Shown: positions 1 through 6,660 of the stretch, piece after piece
Position numbering within the stretch: position 1 is the stretch's first letter
How the letters are laid out: every line of letters begins with the position of its first letter
Assembly: GCA_900766645.1 (NCBI GenBank)
Contig: CAAFWD010000014.1
Coordinates: forward strand, 1 to 8,454
Length of the DNA stretch: 8,454 nucleotides
Reading direction: 5' to 3'
DNA from: an uncultured Cetobacterium sp.
GTDB lineage: Bacteria > Fusobacteriota > Fusobacteriia > Fusobacteriales > Fusobacteriaceae
Position numbers and translations under genes: made by a program
The notes under the pieces: model-generated
Database searches by the model: none
Seen by the model: only the letters and a program-made list of their open reading frames with translations
Told to the model about the DNA's origin: nothing

Positions 1-539
1 ATCATTAAATTATCTCTTACATAGTTTCTCAAATTTTGAATTTCTACAGTTGAACTATTTCTTTGAAAAATTCTATACCACTCTTTTAATGTTGCCCTTG
101 TATAGCTATTTATTGGTTCATTTCTAAATGATTTTGCAACTTTACTCAGAAAAATATTTTTATCATTATATAGATTATTTGTATTTATTGCAAGATTTAA
201 TATTTTTTTTGTTTCCAATGGTAAAGATTGATAAATTTCATCTGCCACTATTAAAGTTTCATATTTTTTTATCTCACTTAAATTTAAAATATTTTTATTC
301 TTTATATATGAATAATTTTCTTGAGCAAAAGTATATTGTTGTTTAAAATTTTCTATTCCAACAGAGTTCAATGGATATAACTTTAGCCCCTCTCCAATCT
401 CTCTTAAACTTTCAGTAGTAGTTCCATTTTGTAAAAATATTTTTTGTGCTTTCCCTATCTTATACTCTCCAATCTGCTCATTTAGAACTGTACATCCTAA
501 AATATTTAACAGCAACAGAAATAAAAATAGTTTTTTCAT
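1..539 (-). CDS. Putative lipoprotein, 3' end beyond window edge
   Basis: An open frame of 179 codons starts at ATG 539-537 and runs without a stop off the left edge, so the C-terminus is missing. The N-terminus is a lipoprotein signal peptide: MKK, then a hydrophobic stretch (LFLFLLLLNI), then the lipobox ILGC with Cys16 as the predicted lipidated residue. It would be exported and anchored to a membrane. The visible mature part is hydrophilic and rich in Lys, Asn, Glu and Ile, and shows no motif I recognise (for example NEQIGEYKIGKAQ early, then LKEWYRIFQRN). A good ribosome binding site (AGAGGTGG) sits about 5 nt upstream of the ATG. It lies 48 bp downstream of fabK on the same strand, with an intrinsic terminator between them. 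Function unknown; the lipoprotein assignment is secure, any role is not. Confidence 0.8.
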   Translation of the reverse strand, partial: MKKLFLFLLLLNILGCTVLNEQIGEYKIGKAQKIFLQNGTTTESLREIGEGLKLYPLNSVGIENFKQQYTFAQENYSYIKNKNILNLSEIKKYETLIVADEIYQSLPLETKKILNLAINTNNLYNDKNIFLSKVAKSFRNEPINSYTRATLKEWYRIFQRNSSTVEIQNLRNYVRDNLM

Positions 540-558
540 CTAACCACCTCTTCTATAC

Positions 559-584
559 AAAAAAGAGGGATAAAAATCCCCCTT
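559..584 (-). terminator. Intrinsic terminator after fabK
   Basis: On the minus strand a 9-bp stem (AAGGGGGAT with ATCCCTCTT, one G-U pair) closes a 4-nt loop and runs into six U. It begins 3 nt after the fabK stop codon. The lipoprotein ribosome binding site lies immediately beyond it, so the lipoprotein is transcribed either by read-through or from a promoter I cannot see. Confidence 0.8.
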
Positions 585-587
585 ATC

Positions 588-1544
588 TTAATTAAAATTT
601 AATGCTGATACTTTTCTATCTAATTTTTCTTTTTCTGACTTTAATTCAGTCATTAGCTTATCGACAATTTCTTGGCATCCCATAGCTTCTTTAACTAATC
701 CAGCTACTTGTCCTGACATTACGCTTCCTTGCTCTACGTCTCCTTCTACAACAGCTAATCTTAATTTCCCTTTTCCAAGCTCTTCAATCTCTTCTTTAGA
801 AGCTCCCTTTGTTTCTAATTCTAAGATTGCTTTAGCAAATTTATTGCTAATAACTCTTACTGGATGACCAGTATAATTTCCTGTTGAAACTGTTGATCTA
901 TCCTTAGCTTTCAATATTAAATTCTTATAGTTCTCATGTACATTACACTCATGAGCAACTATAAAAATAGTTCCAACTTGAATAGCTTCTCCTCCTAGTG
1001 ATAATGCTGCTAAGAACTGCTCTCCACTAGCAATTCCACCTGCTACAATTACAGGAATTGAAACTTCTCTAGCAACTTGAGTAGCAAGAGCCATTGTAGA
1101 TATTTCTCCAATATGTCCTCCAGCCTCTAATCCTTCAGCCACTACTGCATCTGCTCCAATTTTTTCCATTCTTTTTGCTAATGCAACTGAAGCTACTACT
1201 GGTATAACTTTAATTCCAGCTGCCTTTAATTTTTCCATGTATACTCCTGGATTTCCTGCTCCAGTTGTTACAACTTTTACTCCCTCTTCTATACAAACAT
1301 CTATCTGCTCTGCTACAGCTTCCATCATTAACATTAAGTTAACTCCAAATGGATTCTCAGTTATAGATTTTGCCTTTCTTATTTCTTGTCTTAAAATTTC
1401 AGGTGGCATTCCTCCACCAGCTATTATCCCTAACCCTCCAGCTTTAGACACATGTCCTGCTAAATTTCCGTCTGAAATCCAAGCCATTGCTCCTTGGATT
1501 ATTGGATATTTAATTCCTAATAATTCACAAATTCTATTTTTCAT
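588..1544 (-). CDS. fabK: Enoyl-[acyl-carrier-protein] reductase II (FabK)
   Basis: A 318-residue FMN-dependent TIM-barrel enzyme of the nitronate monooxygenase/FabK superfamily. It performs the last reduction of each type II fatty-acid elongation cycle, trans-2-enoyl-ACP to acyl-ACP, in the cytosol. The sequence follows pneumococcal FabK closely from memory: N-terminal ELLGIKYPIIQGAMAW, AGGLGIIAGGG near residues 35-45, KVVTTGAGNPG at 90-100, AKRMEKIGADAVVAEG at 123-138, and EAGGHIG with His144 at the known catalytic histidine position. PVIVAGGIA (164-172) and EAIQVGT (186-192) form the phosphate/FMN-binding barrel strands. Full family length. The start is supported by AGGAGG 4 nt upstream of the ATG. 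It has its own promoter (1614-1642) and a terminator directly after the stop, so it is probably monocistronic or weakly coupled to the lipoprotein. The GGHIG motif and overall match make FabK much more likely than a nitronate monooxygenase. Confidence 0.93.
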   Translation of the reverse strand: MKNRICELLGIKYPIIQGAMAWISDGNLAGHVSKAGGLGIIAGGGMPPEILRQEIRKAKSITENPFGVNLMLMMEAVAEQIDVCIEEGVKVVTTGAGNPGVYMEKLKAAGIKVIPVVASVALAKRMEKIGADAVVAEGLEAGGHIGEISTMALATQVAREVSIPVIVAGGIASGEQFLAALSLGGEAIQVGTIFIVAHECNVHENYKNLILKAKDRSTVSTGNYTGHPVRVISNKFAKAILELETKGASKEEIEELGKGKLRLAVVEGDVEQGSVMSGQVAGLVKEAMGCQEIVDKLMTELKSEKEKLDRKVSALNFN

Positions 1545-1595
1545 TTTTCCTCCTATATTTCAAGCCTAAAAATTTCTATTTTACTTCTCAAAATT

Positions 1596-1607
1596 AGATT
1601 TTAATCT
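1596..1607 (-). promoter_or_regulatory. Inverted repeat at the fabK transcription start, possible operator
   Basis: AGATT-2 nt-AATCT forms a short perfect inverted repeat. It sits about 7 nt downstream of the fabK -10 box, so it would span roughly +1 to +12, a position where a repressor could block initiation. It does not match the FabT box as I remember it. In this AT-rich DNA it could be chance. Confidence 0.25.
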
Positions 1608-1613
1608 CTGAAT

Positions 1614-1642
1614 ATTATACCAGTTTTTTTTATTTTTATCAA
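1614..1642 (-). promoter_or_regulatory. fabK promoter (extended -10)
   Basis: On the minus strand: TTGATA (1642-1637), 17-bp spacer, consensus TATAAT (1619-1614) with a TG one base upstream (TGGTATAAT). This is a near-ideal housekeeping sigma promoter. It starts 5 bp beyond the stop of the YjiH-like gene, so fabK is transcribed independently of it, from a ~60-nt 5' UTR. Confidence 0.85.
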
Positions 1643-1647
1643 ATCCC

Positions 1648-2805
1648 TTATACGAACAGTGTATACAGTATATTTGTAACTATTCCTGCCACTAATCCTC
1701 CAATAGTATGACTAAATATAGCTTTCCCTGTTAATTTTCTATATCCTAAACTGTCCATCATTGCAACATGGGTACTTAAATATCCGCTCCATGTCATTCC
1801 CATAGCAGTAAATACTGCAATCTCTCTTGATGTAATTGCACCTTCTTTTATAAACTGTGGTACTAATCCCATAGCCGCTCCAACTGCTCCTAAAGATGTT
1901 ATTGGAAAAGCTACTGCTTTTGCACTTGTAAACCCAAATAGTGGTTTTAATATAAATTGTAATTTTTCTCCAATATATGGCAATAAAGCAACCCCTTCAT
2001 AAGCTGCTCCTGTATATCCTTGTGCACTTGGTCCATTTGTTAAAAGTAAAACTGTTGTACAAATTATTAAAACTCCTGGAATGATCTCCATTCCCATTTG
2101 TACTCCATTTTTTCCACCTTCTAACATGGCTTCAAGAGTTCTTTCTAAAAAGTTTCCTTCTCTGATCTCTCTATATTCTAAATAATCACTATTAGCACTA
2201 TTTTCATCAAGAGTTTCATTTTTAGTATGAAAAACTTTTTTAGTAAAATTTATCATCAAATTAACACTTACTATACTTCCTATAAAAGCTCCCAGATTCC
2301 CTAATATTACTGGAAACACTAAATTTTCTCCCAACGCAGAACTTTGAGCTACCATAAAGGCAGATACAATAAATCCCATTCCAAAAGATGTTCCTAAATT
2401 TGTTAATGCTGGTAACTGATATTTTTTAAAATATTTTGTAAATCCTTTGTCAGCTGCTAAGCTTAAAATTGCTGGATTATCTGAAATATAAGTTGTTAAA
2501 ATTCCTAATACTGCCGCACCTGGAAGTCTATATAAAGGTCTCATTAATGGTGATAAAAGTTTATTTAAAATTGCAATTACTCCAAATTCAGAAAGAATTC
2601 CTGCAAAAGCTCCTGCTATAACCGATACTCCCATTATGAAAAATACCGTATTCAATAGTAAGTCATGAGCTGTTTTTATTAAAGTATTTATCATGTTTAT
2701 TCCACCCATTTTTGTAGACAGAAGGTATATTAAAAATGATATTACTACTATACAAACTACTCCTTCGACTCCCACTGCTTTTTTCTTCAATTTCTTAGTA
2801 TCCAT
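1648..2805 (-). CDS. YjiH-family nucleoside-recognition (Gate) domain membrane protein
   Basis: A 385-residue polytopic inner-membrane protein. A charged N-terminus (MDTKKLKKK) precedes about 8-10 hydrophobic segments, for example residues 13-30, 50-73, 140-155, 163-184, 240-257, 295-315, 326-345 and 365-383. A hydrophilic loop (about 190-235) separates two gate-like halves. Family-like patches include ILTTYISDNPAILSLAADKG (101-120), NLGTSFGMGFIVSAFMVAQ (136-154) and FTAMGMTWSGYLSTHVAMMD (332-351). The SpoVT/nucleoside-recognition 'Gate' superfamily includes nucleoside transporter gate domains and uncharacterised YjiH proteins; the substrate is unknown. The start is supported by AGAGGAG about 6 nt upstream. 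It follows the merR gene by 51 bp on the same strand. A TATAAT (2839-2834) lies in that gap without a convincing -35, so co-transcription with merR and a weak own promoter are both possible. No terminator is visible after it. Confidence 0.75.
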   Translation of the reverse strand: MDTKKLKKKAVGVEGVVCIVVISFLIYLLSTKMGGINMINTLIKTAHDLLLNTVFFIMGVSVIAGAFAGILSEFGVIAILNKLLSPLMRPLYRLPGAAVLGILTTYISDNPAILSLAADKGFTKYFKKYQLPALTNLGTSFGMGFIVSAFMVAQSSALGENLVFPVILGNLGAFIGSIVSVNLMINFTKKVFHTKNETLDENSANSDYLEYREIREGNFLERTLEAMLEGGKNGVQMGMEIIPGVLIICTTVLLLTNGPSAQGYTGAAYEGVALLPYIGEKLQFILKPLFGFTSAKAVAFPITSLGAVGAAMGLVPQFIKEGAITSREIAVFTAMGMTWSGYLSTHVAMMDSLGYRKLTGKAIFSHTIGGLVAGIVTNILYTLFV

Positions 2806-2856
2806 CTCTTTCTCCTCTTTTATTTTTCTTTACATTATAGAATATATTAATTTATA

Positions 2857-3678
2857 TTATTTTTCAAATTTTTTTATTGGAATAAATATCTCTATTACTC
2901 CACCAAATCCATCCTCCATTGGAATTATAACTTCAGGGGATAACTCTAACGAATAATTTTCAATATCTATTTTTTTCTCTTTAATATATTCTAGCATTGA
3001 TTTATATGCTAAATAAAGCTTATCATATGTTGCTCTATACTTTAAATAAATATACTCTTTTTTTTCAATTTTTATACTATTATCTATTTTCATATCTTTT
3101 GGGATTAAAAATCCGACTTTAGTCACAGGAACAGAAGAAAGATAAATATCTTTTTCTAAATTTACTGTAGATACATACACAATCCTATTAATTCCATTTT
3201 TTTCTGCTATTTTTTTTACTTTCTCATACCCCAGTGCAATTTTTTCATCATCTGCTTTTTCTCCTAAATTTAAAAAATATACATTTAACTCATCTTTTTT
3301 TATAATTTTAATTTTCTCATTAACTTTCTTATCTATTTCTTCTAATATATCTATTTTATCTCTTATTTTTTCTCTACTTCTTTTTAAAATTTCTATTTTT
3401 TTATCTATATCACATACTTTTTCTTCTAAAAAACTTATACTGTTTTTTATATTTTTGTTCTCCGTATATTTTTTTATCTCCTCTAAAGAAAATCCTGCTT
3501 CTTTTAAAGTCAAAATAAAATATAAATCCCATATTTGAGAGCCAGAATAATATCTATATCCATTGTCTTCATCTATAAAATTCGGAACAAGTATATTTTT
3601 TTTATGATAGAAAATTAATGTCTGCTTTGAAATTCCAAACATTTTTGCTAAATCTGAAATTTTATACCTATTTTTCAT
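2857..3678 (-). CDS. MerR-family transcriptional regulator, BmrR-like, with C-terminal effector-binding domain
   Basis: A 273-residue three-part regulator. The N-terminal winged helix (about 5-75) has the MerR signature: YKISDLAKMFGISKQTLIFY, then DEDNGYRYYSGSQI and LKEAGFSLEEIKKY. A strongly charged coiled-coil dimerisation helix follows (about 78-127). A GyrI/BmrR-like ligand-binding domain (about 130-273) ends in GFGGVIEIFIPIKK, typical of multidrug-sensing MerR proteins. There is no metal-binding cysteine cluster, so an organic ligand is more likely than a metal. Start ATG 3678-3676 has AAGGAGG 4 nt upstream. It is divergent from a MATE efflux gene, and a perfect 22-bp palindrome lies in the 96-bp intergenic region inside a 20-bp promoter spacer. 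The inference is that it activates the MATE pump on drug binding, and perhaps represses itself, since the palindrome ends 12 bp from its own start codon. Confidence 0.9.
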   Translation of the reverse strand: MKNRYKISDLAKMFGISKQTLIFYHKKNILVPNFIDEDNGYRYYSGSQIWDLYFILTLKEAGFSLEEIKKYTENKNIKNSISFLEEKVCDIDKKIEILKRSREKIRDKIDILEEIDKKVNEKIKIIKKDELNVYFLNLGEKADDEKIALGYEKVKKIAEKNGINRIVYVSTVNLEKDIYLSSVPVTKVGFLIPKDMKIDNSIKIEKKEYIYLKYRATYDKLYLAYKSMLEYIKEKKIDIENYSLELSPEVIIPMEDGFGGVIEIFIPIKKFEK

Positions 3679-3687
3679 AGTTCCTCC

Positions 3688-3719
3688 TTGACTATATACT
3701 ATAGTATATAGTTTATAAT
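3688..3719 (+). promoter_or_regulatory. MerR-type promoter and operator driving the MATE gene
   Basis: TTGACT (3688-3693) and TATAAT (3714-3719) are separated by 20 bp instead of 17. Positions 3691-3712 form a perfect 22-bp palindrome with half-site ACTATATACTA, filling almost the whole spacer. Over-long 19-20-bp spacers with a dyad operator between -35 and -10 are the hallmark of promoters activated by DNA distortion by MerR/BmrR proteins. The palindrome also abuts the merR ribosome binding site on the other strand, so it can serve as an autoregulatory site. Confidence 0.88.
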
Positions 3720-3774
3720 ATCATAGAAAATATGTTTTTAATAATTTTAATTTATATTATAAGGAGTTTTTATT

Positions 3775-5100
3775 ATGTCAGAAAAAATAACCCTAGAAAA
3801 TGGGTGTGTAAAAAAACTTTTCTTTAAGTTTGCAATTCCAAGTGTTATAGGAATGCTTATTGTTTCCATGCAGATGATGGTGGATGGAATATTTTTAAGT
3901 TCAGCTGTAGGGCCTGATGGATTAGCTGCTGTAAATCTTTCGATGCCTGCTATTAACCTTATTATGAGTATCGCTCTTATGATCTCAATAGGAGGAGGGG
4001 TTTTAGCCGGAATAGCCAAAGGTAATAATAACCATAAGCGTTCAGAAGGATTAACAACTTTAACATTTGTAATTTTAGTTGGGGTTTTAATTACCATTTC
4101 TATCATAGCTTTAATTAACTTTAAGCACGTTACTAATTTTTTAGGAGTAACTAAAGATATTTATCCCTATGTTAAACCATACCTTTCAATAATGCTAGCT
4201 GGCTCTACATTTTTTAACTTAGTTATTTTTACTGAAACTTTTGTTAGAGTTAATGGAAAGCCAAATATGGTTTTTATTAGTGGTTTAGTTTGTTTTTTAT
4301 CAAATGTAATTTTAGACTATTTATTAATCATGGTTTTAGGAATGGGAATGGAAGGGGCTGCTATAGCCACAACATTTGCAAATATGTTTGGGTGTTTAGC
4401 TCTTATTTCTCAAGTTAAATTTGGTCCAATTCAAGGAAATATGGAAGACATTAAAAATATCTTTTACAATGGAAGTTCTGAAATGTTAACAACTGTTTCC
4501 TCTGCCGTTACAACTTATATTTTCAACTTAGTTCTTATGAAAAATATTGGTATTCTTGGGGTTTCAGCTTTAACAATAGTTTTTTATATCAACTCTATTA
4601 TTAATGTTTCTTTATATGGGCTATCTCAAGCTTTACAACCTATTATTTCATATAATATTGGAGCTAAAAGATTAGATAAGATTAATAGCGTTTTAAAAAT
4701 ATCTTTTATTTCAGGTGCTATTATTGGCGGAGTTACATTCTTAGCTATGCAATTCTTCAGTAGTGATATTGTAGACCTATTTGCTGATGGAAATAAAGAA
4801 CTTGAAACACTTACTAAAAATGCGATATTCTTTATAACTTTTTCTTATTTAATATCTTTTATAAATATAATAGCAAGTAGTTTTCATACAGCTATTGAAA
4901 AACCTTTTGAGTCTGCTTTCATATCATTAGGAAGATCTATTATTTTTATAATTATCCCTTTAATGATTTTACCTGTTATTTTTGGAAATACTGGTATCTG
5001 GTTAGCTACTCCAACTGCAGAGCTTCTTTGTTTAGCTTTAAGTATTCCATTAACATTAAAATCTTTAACTCATTTAAAACGTCGTTTGATTCTTAACTAA
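3775..5100 (+). CDS. MATE family multidrug efflux transporter (MepA-like)
   Basis: A 441-residue inner-membrane pump of normal MATE length with about twelve hydrophobic helices in two six-helix halves. It would export cationic drugs or toxic metabolites in exchange for Na+ or H+. MATE/MepA marks visible: IPSVIGMLIVSMQMMVDGIF with Asp37 in the first helix, VGPDGLAAVNLSMP (46-59), an RVNGKPN loop, GSSEMLTTVSSAVT at the start of the second half, LSQALQPIISYNIGAKR (the conserved QP.I.YN.GA.R motif), and TAIEKPFES. A ribosome binding site AAGGAG sits 8 nt before the ATG. It is transcribed from the MerR-type promoter at 3688-3719 with a ~50-nt 5' UTR and ends in an intrinsic terminator directly after the stop. 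The divergent BmrR-like regulator indicates drug-inducible expression. The substrate cannot be read from the sequence. Confidence 0.92.
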   Translation: MSEKITLENGCVKKLFFKFAIPSVIGMLIVSMQMMVDGIFLSSAVGPDGLAAVNLSMPAINLIMSIALMISIGGGVLAGIAKGNNNHKRSEGLTTLTFVILVGVLITISIIALINFKHVTNFLGVTKDIYPYVKPYLSIMLAGSTFFNLVIFTETFVRVNGKPNMVFISGLVCFLSNVILDYLLIMVLGMGMEGAAIATTFANMFGCLALISQVKFGPIQGNMEDIKNIFYNGSSEMLTTVSSAVTTYIFNLVLMKNIGILGVSALTIVFYINSIINVSLYGLSQALQPIISYNIGAKRLDKINSVLKISFISGAIIGGVTFLAMQFFSSDIVDLFADGNKELETLTKNAIFFITFSYLISFINIIASSFHTAIEKPFESAFISLGRSIIFIIIPLMILPVIFGNTGIWLATPTAELLCLALSIPLTLKSLTHLKRRLILN

Positions 5101-5131
5101 AAAAACTCCCTTAATTAAGGGAGTTTTTTTT
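5101..5131. terminator. Bidirectional terminator between MATE and NhaC-family genes
   Basis: A perfect 28-nt palindrome (5101-5128, half AAAAACTCCCTTAA) gives a GGGAG/CTCCC-centred hairpin with a run of T on both strands. It starts right after the MATE stop codon. Its T-run overlaps the stop codon of the convergent NhaC-family gene (5132-5130), so it serves both transcripts. Confidence 0.93.
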
Positions 5132-6437
5132 ATGCTTTCTTTGATGATGATCTAAATATAAAAATTATTGTAAATATTCCTAAAAGAATTTGGTACCATA
5201 ATAATGGCATTATATCAAATGGTGAAACTTTTCCTTGAGTAAAACTTAACATTATAAGCATTTGAGCTCCGTATGGAATTGCTCCTTGGGCAATACATGA
5301 AAAAATATCTAATATCGATGCACTATGCTTAGGGTCAACATCATATGAATCTGATATATTCTTAGCAATTGGCCCATTTATTATAATTGCAACAGTATTA
5401 TTTGCTACTGCCATATCTGTTAATGTTACTAAAAGTCCTATTCCTAATTCCGCTGTTTTTCTTCCTTTGATATGCTTATGTATAACACTTATAATCCAGT
5501 CTACTCCTCCTGCTTTTGTTACCATCGCTGCTAATCCACCTGTCAAGAGAGATAATAAAAATATTTCTGTCATTCCTGTGAATCCGTTATATATCTCTTT
5601 TGTGAATCCTAAAAGAGTAAAGTTTCCATAAAATAATCCAATTGCTCCAGATAAACCAATTCCTGCTGTTAATACTACAAACACATTAATTCCAATCAAA
5701 GCTAAAACTAATACAAATATATATGGTAAAACTTTTATAATATTAAATGCATAAGATGCTGTTTCTGGTGTAAACTCTGGTTTTCCAAATATTACAAGTA
5801 ATATTAAAGTCACAATTGCAGCTGGTGCTGCTATTTTTATATTGACTCTAAACTTATCTTTCATTTCAACACCTTGAGTTTTTGTAGCTGCTATTGTTGT
5901 ATCTGAAATAATCGATAAGTTATCTCCAAACATAGCTCCGCCCATTAAAGCCGCTAGTATAAAAGCCATTGAAACTCCACTTTTTTCTGCTAATCCCACA
6001 GCAATTGGAGCTAGTGAAACTATAGATCCAACTGATGTTCCTGTTGCTGTTGATATAAATCCAGCTATAACAAATAATCCTGGTGCTATGTATTGAGCAG
6101 GAATATAAGTTAATCCTAAATTAACTGTTGAGTCTACTCCTCCCATAGCCTTAGATACTACTGCAAAAGCTCCTGCCAATAGATAAATTATACACATTGT
6201 TATTATATCTTGATGCCCACACCCTTCTAAAAATGTTTCAAACTTTTCTTTTATTGTTCCTTTAAAAAGTAAAAATGCTACAACTATTCCTGGAAAAATA
6301 GCTACCGGTGCTGGCAATTGGTAAAATGCCATTTCCATTCCCATGCTTTCTAATATAATTCCGCTTCCTAAATAAAATCCAATGAAAATTAAAAATGGTA
6401 CTAATCCTATAAAACTGCCTTTTGTCTCTGTGTTCAT
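5130..6437 (-). CDS. NhaC-family Na+/H+ antiporter-type transporter, probably a methionine transporter (MetT-like)
   Basis: A 435-residue inner-membrane carrier with about 10-12 hydrophobic segments. The family signature GAMFGDNLSIISDTTIAAT (167-185) corresponds to the FGD..SPISDTT motif of NhaC antiporters. Other conserved patches are STATGTSVGSIVSLAPIAVGLA (129-150), ANNTVAIIINGPIA (345-358) and AQGAIPYGAQ (383-392). NhaC homologues include Na+/H+ antiporters, malate/lactate exchangers and amino-acid carriers such as the proposed methionine transporter MetT. Family membership is clear; the substrate is not readable from the protein. The upstream leader, encoding a peptide with MMMYMM and ending in a terminator, argues for control by methionine availability and hence methionine uptake (inference). 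The ribosome binding site AAGGGGG is 6 nt before the ATG, downstream of the attenuator terminator. It ends in the shared terminator with the MATE gene. Confidence 0.87.
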   Translation of the reverse strand: MNTETKGSFIGLVPFLIFIGFYLGSGIILESMGMEMAFYQLPAPVAIFPGIVVAFLLFKGTIKEKFETFLEGCGHQDIITMCIIYLLAGAFAVVSKAMGGVDSTVNLGLTYIPAQYIAPGLFVIAGFISTATGTSVGSIVSLAPIAVGLAEKSGVSMAFILAALMGGAMFGDNLSIISDTTIAATKTQGVEMKDKFRVNIKIAAPAAIVTLILLVIFGKPEFTPETASYAFNIIKVLPYIFVLVLALIGINVFVVLTAGIGLSGAIGLFYGNFTLLGFTKEIYNGFTGMTEIFLLSLLTGGLAAMVTKAGGVDWIISVIHKHIKGRKTAELGIGLLVTLTDMAVANNTVAIIINGPIAKNISDSYDVDPKHSASILDIFSCIAQGAIPYGAQMLIMLSFTQGKVSPFDIMPLLWYQILLGIFTIIFIFRSSSKKA

Positions 6438-6471
6438 TTTTTACCCCCTTTATCATTATAATTATTTTTAT

Positions 6472-6498
6472 AAAAAAAACTCGGGAGAATCTCCCGAG
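6472..6498 (-). terminator. Attenuator terminator in the NhaC-family gene leader
   Basis: On the minus strand a perfect 8-bp GC-rich stem (CTCGGGAG with CTCCCGAG) closes a 3-nt loop and is followed by eight U. It lies in the 5' leader, 34 bp before the transporter ATG and downstream of a strong promoter, so it must act as a conditional terminator or the gene would be silent. Confidence 0.92.
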
Positions 6499-6603
6499 CG
6501 AACTTTTCGTCTATTCCTTGGGAGTTTCTCATCTAACTGAAAAATGAGTCGTCCCAACGTTATCTAAAATCATAAGATCTTAATTAATTGGTTACAACTC
6601 TCC
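6480..6603 (-). ncRNA. Attenuator RNA with alternating helices (methionine-type, ribosome-mediated)
   Basis: Mutually exclusive pairings can be drawn on the minus-strand RNA. Helix 1:2 pairs 6600-6594 (GAGUUGU) and 6591-6588 (CCAA) with 6557-6554 and 6552-6546 (UUGG and ACGACUC). Helix 2:3 pairs 6557-6552 (UUGGGA) with 6523-6518 (UCCCAA), and CUCAU 6548-6544 with AUGAG 6532-6528. The antiterminator pairs 6530-6520 (GAGAA, A, CUCCC) with 6495-6485 (GGGAG, A, UUCUC): ten base pairs around one A-A mismatch, disrupting both terminator arms. The terminator is 6498-6491 with 6487-6480. Logic inferred: a ribosome stalled at the Met codons leaves segment 1 free, so 1:2 forms, segment 3 is released and antitermination occurs. 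A ribosome reaching the stop codon masks segment 1, so 2:3 forms and the terminator folds. No riboswitch core that I know (SAM, lysine, T-box) is present. Confidence 0.75.
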
Positions 6604-6660
6604 AAGCATCATATACATCATCATTGTGTTTTTATTCTTATGTTTGCTTAAAATATACAT
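6592..6660 (-). CDS. Methionine-rich leader peptide of the transporter attenuator
   Basis: A 22-codon frame runs from ATG 6660-6658 to TAA 6594-6592. The peptide is MYILSKHKNKNT, then MMMYMM, then LGEL, so five of codons 13-18 are AUG. An excellent ribosome binding site (GGGAGGG) ends 4 nt before the ATG, and the frame begins about 27 nt after the predicted transcription start. Its stop codon lies inside segment 1 of the attenuator RNA. Leader peptides of this size, with a run of the regulatory amino acid followed by alternative hairpins and a terminator, are the hallmark of ribosome-mediated attenuation (trp, his, leu type). The peptide probably has no function beyond being translated. The single Tyr within the run is unlikely to be the sensed residue. 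Confidence 0.82.
   Translation of the reverse strand: MYILSKHKNKNTMMMYMMLGEL

Noticed and set aside
128..346. Plus-strand frame of 72 codons opposite the lipoprotein
   Set aside because: It has no ribosome binding site and lies opposite a well-supported lipoprotein frame with signal peptide and lipobox.
588..1544. Nitronate monooxygenase (2-nitropropane dioxygenase) instead of FabK
   Set aside because: Same superfamily, but the N-terminus, KVVTTGAGNP, EAGGHIG with His144 and the C-terminal GDVEQGSVMSGQ region follow FabK.
1237..1569. Plus-strand 110-codon frame
   Set aside because: It is antisense to fabK, which has strong homology and a full ribosome binding site; the translated product resembles no family.
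2693..2956. Plus-strand 87-codon frame across the gap between the YjiH-like and merR genes
   Set aside because: It is antisense to both well-supported genes, with no ribosome binding site and low-complexity Ile/Ser/Phe composition.
3747..4106. Minus-strand 119-codon frame
   Set aside because: It is antisense to the start of the MATE gene; the Pro/Ile-rich product reflects the complement of membrane-protein codons.
6262..6456. Minus-strand 64-codon frame overlapping the start of the NhaC-family gene
   Set aside because: It is out of frame with a clear NhaC protein whose own start has a good ribosome binding site; no independent evidence.
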